Below are positions 1 through 3,930 of a stretch of 6,727 nt of DNA, piece by piece. A model generated the notes under the pieces. That model saw only the letters and a list, made by a program, of their open reading frames with translations, had not been told where the DNA came from and did not search any database. The stretch comes from an uncultured Eubacteriales bacterium (GTDB lineage: Bacteria > Bacillota > Clostridia > Lachnospirales > Lachnospiraceae): assembly GCA_900544525.1 (NCBI GenBank), contig UQVN01000189.1:1-6727 (forward strand). The letters run 5' to 3'. The position numbers were made by a program, and so were the translations under genes. Each line of letters opens with the position of its first letter. Position 1 is the stretch's first letter.

Positions 1-2
1 GA

Positions 3-92
3 TTACTGATATTATCAGAGTGTTTTTCAGAGTTTGAGACGGATAATGAGAATGAAAAATGGAGGAAACGAGTTTCTTCCTATAAGCTATGA
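3..92 (+). CDS. Possible 3' end of an upstream gene (partial)
   Basis: A reading frame open from the window edge runs to a TGA at 90-92. It encodes about 29 residues with a charged tail (the stretch SEFETDNENEKWRKR is visible) ending in SSYKL. GAG and GAA codons are frequent, as in real genes, but 29 codons is too short to prove coding. The frame starting at position 2 stops at 37 and frame 1 stops almost at once, so this is the only long open frame here. No terminator is seen between its stop and the desulfidase start 52 nt later, so if it is real the two genes could be co-transcribed. No family can be recognised. This 1-144 region may instead be an untranslated leader. Confidence 0.3.
   Translation, partial: LLILSECFSEFETDNENEKWRKRVSSYKL
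61..80 (+). repeat. Short inverted repeat upstream of the desulfidase gene
   Basis: GGAGGAAA and TTTCTTCC flank a CGAG tetraloop. This gives an 8-bp stem with one G-U pair (64 with 77). No T-run follows, so it is not a standard terminator. It ends 64 nt before the desulfidase start codon. It could be a leader hairpin or a chance structure within the end of an upstream coding region; the sequence alone does not decide. Confidence 0.25.
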
Positions 93-144
93 AAAAGAGA
101 AAACAATAAGAAAAAGATAAGAGGAAAGAGGAAGAAGGAGACAA

Positions 145-1422
145 ATGAACAAAGATATCGTTAGAAACTATATTGAAATTTTAAAATATGAGCTTGTTCC
201 AGCACTAGGGTGTACAGAGCCCATTGCCATTGCTTATGCGGCTGCAAAGGCAAGAGAAGTGCTTGGTGAGATGCCGACTTCTATGGAACTTTGTTGTAGT
301 GGAAATATTATAAAAAATGTCAAAGCCGTAACGGTTCCAAATTCCGGAGGATTAAAAGGGATTGAAGTAGCTGGAGTATTAGGCGTACTTGGTGGCGATG
401 CAAATAGAGGGCTAGAAGTATTAGAGAGCGTGACAAAAGAACAGATTGAAATGGCTAAAAAGTTGATTGCAGATGGCTATTGCACCTGTTCTTTAAAGGA
501 GGAAGTGGAAAATTTATATATTAGTGCGAATGTAGTATCAAAAGAGCATAGTGCGGAAGTTACCATTGTCAATCGACATACATTGATTACAAAAATTGTA
601 AAAGATGGACAAGTATTATTGGAAAATTCTATTCATGAAGAGGCAAACGAACGCTTTGATAAATCAAAATTAAATGTAAAAGAAATTTTAGAATTTGCGG
701 ATACGGTGCCAATAGAAGAGATTAAGCCGATTTTAGAGCCACAAGTGGAAATGAATACAGCGATTTCAAAAGAGGGATTAAAAAAAGTGTATGGGGCACA
801 GGTAGGAAGAACGCTGTTATCCACTTATGGAAGCGATGTTTGTACAAGAGCAAGAGCAGCGGCAGCGGCGGGATCCGATGCAAGAATGAGCGGTTGTTCT
901 TTGCCAGTTGTTATCAATTCAGGAAGTGGAAATCAAGGCATGACAGTATCCCTCCCTGTGTTAGAATATGCAAAGGAATTACAAGTGAGTGAAGAAAAAA
1001 TGTATCGTGCTTTGGCAGTCAGCAATTTAATATCCATTCATCAAAAGAAATACATAGGAAGTCTTTCTGCTTATTGTGGTGCAGTAAGTGCCGCTTGTGG
1101 TAGCGGAGCAGGCATTACGTATTTATATGGCGGAACTTATGAACAAGTGTGTAAAACAATTACAAATACGATTGCTAACGTTGGAGGAATTGTTTGCGAT
1201 GGAGCAAAGCCTTCTTGTGCTGCTAAAATTGCTTCTTCTGTTGAAGCGGCTATTTTAGCTCACAATATGAGTATGAACTCTTGTTGTTTTCAGGCAGGAG
1301 AGGGAATCGTTGGGGAAGATGTAGAAGATACCATTAAAAATGTTGGATATATCGGTCGAGTTGGAATGAAAAAAACCGATGTAGAAATTTTAAATATTAT
1401 GATCGATAAGACGTCTGTATAA
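145..1422 (+). CDS. cyuA: L-cysteine desulfidase, CyuA/CdsB family (UPF0597, SDH-alpha-like fold family)
   Basis: This is a 425-residue cytoplasmic enzyme. Characterised family members (archaeal CdsB, E. coli CyuA/YhaM) break L-cysteine into pyruvate, ammonia and sulfide using a [4Fe-4S] cluster and no PLP. The N-terminal LGCTEP motif puts the presumed catalytic cysteine at C23. The C-terminal half holds C311, C351 and C358 (the last two in VCDGAKPSC). Their 40- and 7-residue spacing matches the cluster ligands as I recall them from archaeal CdsB. Other family landmarks are NSGGLKG near 66-72, SGCSLP near 249-254 and NSGSGNQG near 258-265. There is no signal peptide or membrane segment, and the length is normal and uninterrupted. 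AAGGAG at 135-140, 4 nt before the ATG, supports the start. The protein has 14 cysteines in all. No cysteine transporter or regulator is visible beside it, so its control is unknown. The family also resembles the serine dehydratase alpha subunit, so substrate is inferred from family and motifs. Confidence 0.9.
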   Translation: MNKDIVRNYIEILKYELVPALGCTEPIAIAYAAAKAREVLGEMPTSMELCCSGNIIKNVKAVTVPNSGGLKGIEVAGVLGVLGGDANRGLEVLESVTKEQIEMAKKLIADGYCTCSLKEEVENLYISANVVSKEHSAEVTIVNRHTLITKIVKDGQVLLENSIHEEANERFDKSKLNVKEILEFADTVPIEEIKPILEPQVEMNTAISKEGLKKVYGAQVGRTLLSTYGSDVCTRARAAAAAGSDARMSGCSLPVVINSGSGNQGMTVSLPVLEYAKELQVSEEKMYRALAVSNLISIHQKKYIGSLSAYCGAVSAACGSGAGITYLYGGTYEQVCKTITNTIANVGGIVCDGAKPSCAAKIASSVEAAILAHNMSMNSCCFQAGEGIVGEDVEDTIKNVGYIGRVGMKKTDVEILNIMIDKTSV

Positions 1423-1464
1423 AAAAAAGTTGGATTTTGTTTGATGACAAAATCCAACTTTTTT
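1423..1464. terminator. Bidirectional rho-independent terminator between convergent genes
   Basis: An 18-bp perfect stem (1423-1440 paired with 1447-1464) closes on a 6-nt TTGATG loop. The core arm is AGTTGGATTTTGT, flanked by an A-tract on the left and a T-tract on the right. Each strand therefore reads a stem followed by a U-run: T8 on the minus strand (1428-1421), and T6 plus a further T5 after one G on the plus strand. The desulfidase stop (1420-1422) abuts the left edge, and the regulator stop (1469-1471) lies 4 nt beyond the right edge. It should end both transcripts in a 46-bp gap. Confidence 0.9.
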
Positions 1465-1468
1465 GTTT

Positions 1469-2173
1469 TTAATTATCTTCTTCTACCATGCGGTAACCAA
1501 CACCGACTTCGGTAAAGATATATTTTGGCTCCCCTGGATTGCTTTCAATTTTACGACGAATATTAGCCATATTGACACGAAGAATTTGGTTATCCTTTAA
1601 TGCATAAGGTCCCCAAATTTGAGTAATAATCGATTCATATGTCATGACTTTACCTGCGTTTTGGGCTAAAAGTGCAACAATTTTATATTCAATTTGTGTT
1701 AAATGAATTTCTTCATCATTTAAGGTAATTAAATATTTATCAAAGTTGATGCAAAGATCGCCAGAACGATAGGTTGTCTTTGGTAAGTTGGTAGAGGAAG
1801 TGGCTGATAAATGGTGACGAAGAGCAGTACGGATTCTTGCAAGCAATTCATAAGTACCAAAAGGTTTTGTAAGATAGTCATCCGCACCATAATCAAGAGC
1901 CTCTACTTTGTCTTGCTCTCGATCACGAGCAGAGACAACAATGACAGGAACACCAGTCCAACTACGAATCTCTTTTAAAATATCCATACCATCCATATCA
2001 GGAAGTCCAAGATCTAAGAGAACAAGATCTGGACAATGAGATGAGATCATAGAGAGAGCAGATTGTCCCGTATACGCTTGTAATGCCTTATAGCCATTAG
2101 CGAGCAATGTTGTCGCTATAAAGTTACTAATGCCTTTTTCATCTTCTGCAATGAGAATTGTTGTCTTATTCAT
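1469..2173 (-). CDS. kdpE: KdpE-like response regulator (OmpR/PhoB family)
   Basis: This is a 234-residue cytoplasmic transcription factor activated by phosphorylation from the adjacent kinase. The receiver domain (about 4-118) has the acidic pair E10/D11, phospho-acceptor D54 in LLDLGLPDMDG, switch residue S81 in VVSARD, and K103 in the LTKPF motif. The C-terminal winged helix-turn-helix (about 135-230) has the usual LTQIEYKIV segment, recognition-helix region around 193-209 and the GVGYRM wing. The frame is open a further 29 codons upstream to 2260, but that stretch only duplicates the end of the kinase gene in another frame. The ATG at 2171-2173 gives the correct family N-terminus and has its own GGAGG. 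Its ATGAATAA overlaps the kinase stop by 8 nt, a sign of translational coupling. The receiver and wing sequences point to the KdpE branch. Control of a potassium pump is not shown, because no kdpFABC genes are in the window. Confidence 0.92.
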   Translation of the reverse strand: MNKTTILIAEDEKGISNFIATTLLANGYKALQAYTGQSALSMISSHCPDLVLLDLGLPDMDGMDILKEIRSWTGVPVIVVSARDREQDKVEALDYGADDYLTKPFGTYELLARIRTALRHHLSATSSTNLPKTTYRSGDLCINFDKYLITLNDEEIHLTQIEYKIVALLAQNAGKVMTYESIITQIWGPYALKDNQILRVNMANIRRKIESNPGEPKYIFTEVGVGYRMVEEDN

Positions 2174-3614
2174 AGTTAAATTCCTCCATAGGCAGGGAAA
2201 ATTCAAAGCAAGCGCCTCCCTGCTTTTCAGTGTTGTTATTATAACCCCTAATTGTTCCATTGTGTGCCTTTATAATCGTCATACAAATGGAGAGTCCAAT
2301 GCCCATTCCTTTATAACTGTCTTGGCTCTGAGAAGAATAAGATGTGTATCCATCAAAAAGATGATCCAGTTGTTCTGGGTGTAGACCCTGTCCATAATCA
2401 CGGATTTGGAATACAGCGTTATTCTCAGAACGAGAAAGTGTAATATCAATTGGTGAAGGACAGCCAGAGTGATGAACTGAGTTTTCACATAAGTTAATAA
2501 TCACCTGTTCAATTAAAGTGGCGTCCATTGGTACCATGAGAAGTTCGTCTGGAATTTTCACATGGAATTCGGTATTTGGGCATCGTTTTTTTAATTTTGT
2601 GACTGCTTCAGCAATAATCTCTTCCGCAGGTTCTAGTGTTGTTTTTAGTTTGGTATCACCTTCACGAATTCTTGTGACAGAGAGTAAATTCTCGACCATA
2701 TGAATGAGCCATTCACAGTCATCGCGAATGTCAGATAATAATTTCATCTTTGTATCGTTATCGAGAATATTTTGATTGTCCATAAGTGTCGTTGTGGAAC
2801 CAAGCATTGTTGTTAACGGAGTACGAAGGTCATGAGAAACAGCGCGAAGTAAGTTGCTTCTCATTTTTTCGCGTTCGGATTCAATCATCGTCTGTTTTTG
2901 AATTTCCTTTAAACGAAGTGATTCTAATACAGTAAGGGTTCTTGCAGTGATAAGTTCCACAAAACGAGAAAATTCGTTGATTTCCATTTTGATTGGTGTA
3001 ATATCGATTGCAAGTGTTCCATAATATTCAGAAGGAGAATCCAATGGAAGATAATACCATTGCCCATCAAGGCCAGTTTTATGGCAAGCTTCTTCTGGAC
3101 GATGAAAAATAATATTTGTATGAAAAAAGTTTTTGAAATGAGAGACGGTAACAGAAATTGCTTGTTCATAAGAAGTAACAGCAACTAAGTCCTTCATAAC
3201 AAAATAAAGTTCTTGTGTATTTTTTTCTTTACGTGATGCATCTTGTGCATGTTGTTTTAGTTCTACAGTTGTAATATTAACAAGAAGTGCAGTTGCGGAC
3301 ATAATTAAAAATGTAATTGGATATCCATCAAGTGTAAAATCAAACGAGAAATACGGATATGTAAATAGATAATTTACGCAGAGTACGGAAAAAAGAGAGG
3401 CAACAATCCCCCAAATATAACCGTCTGTTATCCGTGCAATAATGACAATTGCGAGAATATAAGTGGATACAATATTAATTCTCCGAAACTGATGGTCAAA
3501 GGCTGCCGCTAAAGTAGCTAGTGCTAAAATTGCTATTAAATAAAGAATATTTTTTAGCCATCGTTTTCGTTTCTCTGTTGTAAAAAAATAATTTTTCATC
3601 TGTTGTTTCATCAT
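2166..3614 (-). CDS. Membrane sensor histidine kinase, KdpD C-terminal-half type (DUF4118)
   Basis: This 482-residue kinase pairs with the regulator directly downstream. Four closely spaced membrane helices lie at about 19-40, 48-63, 66-86 and 98-116, forming the DUF4118 module typical of KdpD (the NYLFTYPYFSF segment is diagnostic). A degenerate GAF-like region follows at about 135-235. The dimerisation and phospho-acceptor domain has H261 in SHDLRTPL, and the ATPase domain has the N box NLCENS (374-379), G1 DYGQG (406-410) and G2 GMGIG (436-440). All catalytic motifs are intact. Full-length KdpD is near 900 residues; this protein lacks the N-terminal KdpD and USP domains. A promoter and ribosome-binding site sit immediately upstream of the start, so this looks like natural architecture rather than a broken gene. 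GGAGG (3627-3623) lies 8 nt before the first of two adjacent ATGs; the second (3611) is possible. The signal sensed cannot be read from the sequence. Confidence 0.9.
   Translation of the reverse strand: MMKQQMKNYFFTTEKRKRWLKNILYLIAILALATLAAAFDHQFRRINIVSTYILAIVIIARITDGYIWGIVASLFSVLCVNYLFTYPYFSFDFTLDGYPITFLIMSATALLVNITTVELKQHAQDASRKEKNTQELYFVMKDLVAVTSYEQAISVTVSHFKNFFHTNIIFHRPEEACHKTGLDGQWYYLPLDSPSEYYGTLAIDITPIKMEINEFSRFVELITARTLTVLESLRLKEIQKQTMIESEREKMRSNLLRAVSHDLRTPLTTMLGSTTTLMDNQNILDNDTKMKLLSDIRDDCEWLIHMVENLLSVTRIREGDTKLKTTLEPAEEIIAEAVTKLKKRCPNTEFHVKIPDELLMVPMDATLIEQVIINLCENSVHHSGCPSPIDITLSRSENNAVFQIRDYGQGLHPEQLDHLFDGYTSYSSQSQDSYKGMGIGLSICMTIIKAHNGTIRGYNNNTEKQGGACFEFSLPMEEFNYE
2174..2187 (-). 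promoter_or_regulatory. Ribosome-binding site that sets the response regulator start
   Basis: On the minus strand, GGAGG (2187-2183) lies 9 nt before the ATG at 2173-2171, inside the last codons of the kinase gene. It supports the short 234-residue regulator over the 263-residue open frame. Its place just before the overlapping stop/start fits re-initiation by ribosomes finishing the kinase. Confidence 0.8.
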
Positions 3615-3635
3615 ACTCCTATCCTCCGAAATTAA

Positions 3636-3641
3636 ATTATA
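3636..3641 (-). promoter_or_regulatory. Probable -10 box of the kinase-regulator operon
   Basis: A perfect TATAAT reads on the minus strand from 3641 to 3636, 21 nt before the kinase ATG. The 6-mer at -35 spacing (17 nt) is TATGCA, a poor match to TTGACA, and there is no TGn extension in register. A good -10 with a weak -35 often marks an activator-dependent promoter. Transcription would start near 3629, leaving a leader of only about 15 nt that begins at the GGAGG site. Confidence 0.6.
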
Positions 3642-3683
3642 CAGAAAAAGTAAGAGAATGCATAGAGGTTCCTTTGGAAAAGA

Positions 3684-3720
3684 TGTTAAGAAAACGTTAA
3701 TATTTGCAAAAATGTGTTAA
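3684..3720 (-). promoter_or_regulatory. Phased TTAACA-like direct repeats, candidate response-regulator operator
   Basis: Read on the minus strand, four half-sites occur in the same orientation: TTAACA (3720-3715), TTTGCA (3710-3705), TTAACG (3700-3695) and TTAACA (3689-3684). Their starts are 10, 10 and 11 nt apart, about one helical turn each. OmpR/PhoB-family regulators bind head-to-tail on direct repeats of this period. The array ends 42 nt upstream of the kinase -10 box, roughly 20 nt beyond the expected -35. It is a plausible autoregulatory site. Three half-sites are near-identical; TTTGCA is the weak one. The surrounding DNA is AT-rich, so chance cannot be excluded. Confidence 0.45.
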
Positions 3721-3735
3721 GAAGTTGAAAAAAAT

Positions 3736-3765
3736 AAAAGAAAAAATTGGTTTATTTTTTCTTTT
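3736..3765 (-). repeat. Low-GC inverted repeat with adjoining T-run
   Basis: An 11-bp perfect inverted repeat (AAAAGAAAAAA at 3736-3746 and its complement at 3755-3765) surrounds an 8-nt loop. On the minus strand it is followed by a run of seven T (3734-3728). The stem has only one G-C pair, so it is too weak to be a convincing terminator alone; it may help stop read-through from the upstream gene or simply reflect A/T-rich sequence. Confidence 0.25.
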
Positions 3766-3813
3766 CTCTAAAATAAAGTTCTTAAAATTGTTTTCGTTGA
3801 ACGAAAAGAACGA

Positions 3814-3844
3814 GCCATATGAGAGAGAGTATCTCTCATATGGC
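3814..3844 (-). terminator. Probable terminator of the penicillin-binding protein gene
   Basis: A perfect 13-bp stem (GCCATATGAGAGA at 3814-3826 paired with 3832-3844) closes on a 5-nt loop. It lies 86 nt beyond the stop codon of the penicillin-binding protein gene. On the minus strand it is followed by TCGTTCTTTTCGTTC, which is U-rich but interrupted, so termination may be partial. The plus-strand flank has no T-run, so it favours the minus strand. It could instead be an RNA-stabilising 3' hairpin or a protein-binding palindrome. Confidence 0.55.
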
Positions 3845-3930
3845 GATAATAAAACTAATAAATACAGTTCTTATTACTCCCATAGTTTGAAAAAAATTTC
3901 TAAATGGTAGTGTTTTTCGTTCTTTGATCT

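Larger units (their letters stand above)
3615..3930. other. AT-rich intergenic region between the penicillin-binding protein and kinase genes
   Basis: These 316 bases carry no convincing gene. In minus-strand transcription order they hold a 13-bp hairpin after the penicillin-binding protein gene, a small TTTTCGT/ACGAAAA inverted repeat (3791-3807), a low-GC inverted repeat (3736-3765), the TTAACA-like array, and the kinase -10 box with its ribosome-binding site. The plus-strand open frame across 3704-3910 has no ribosome-binding site, a lysine-rich product reflecting A-rich DNA, and runs through the hairpin, so it is not called. Confidence 0.7.

Noticed and set aside
34..60. Possible promoter for the desulfidase (GATAAT at 42-47)
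   Set aside because: The -10-like hexamer has no -35 match at 16-18 nt spacing and no TGn extension, and it lies inside a possible upstream coding end. The real promoter may be outside the window.
46..120. 24-codon open frame (start ATG at 46) as a leader peptide for the desulfidase
   Set aside because: There is no good ribosome-binding site, no run of a regulatory amino acid such as cysteine, and no attenuator-type terminator before the desulfidase gene.
633..824. Antisense open frame inside the desulfidase gene
   Set aside because: It is a short shadow of a well-supported gene, with no ribosome-binding site or recognisable domain.
2174..2260. 29-codon N-terminal extension of the response regulator
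   Set aside because: The extension lies wholly within the kinase gene in another frame. The internal ATG at 2173 has GGAGG at a suitable distance and gives the standard receiver-domain start.
3704..3910. 68-residue plus-strand open frame in the intergenic region
   Set aside because: It starts at a TTG with no ribosome-binding site, its lysine-rich product mirrors A-rich DNA, and it runs through the strong hairpin at 3814-3844 and the regulatory region of the opposite-strand operon.
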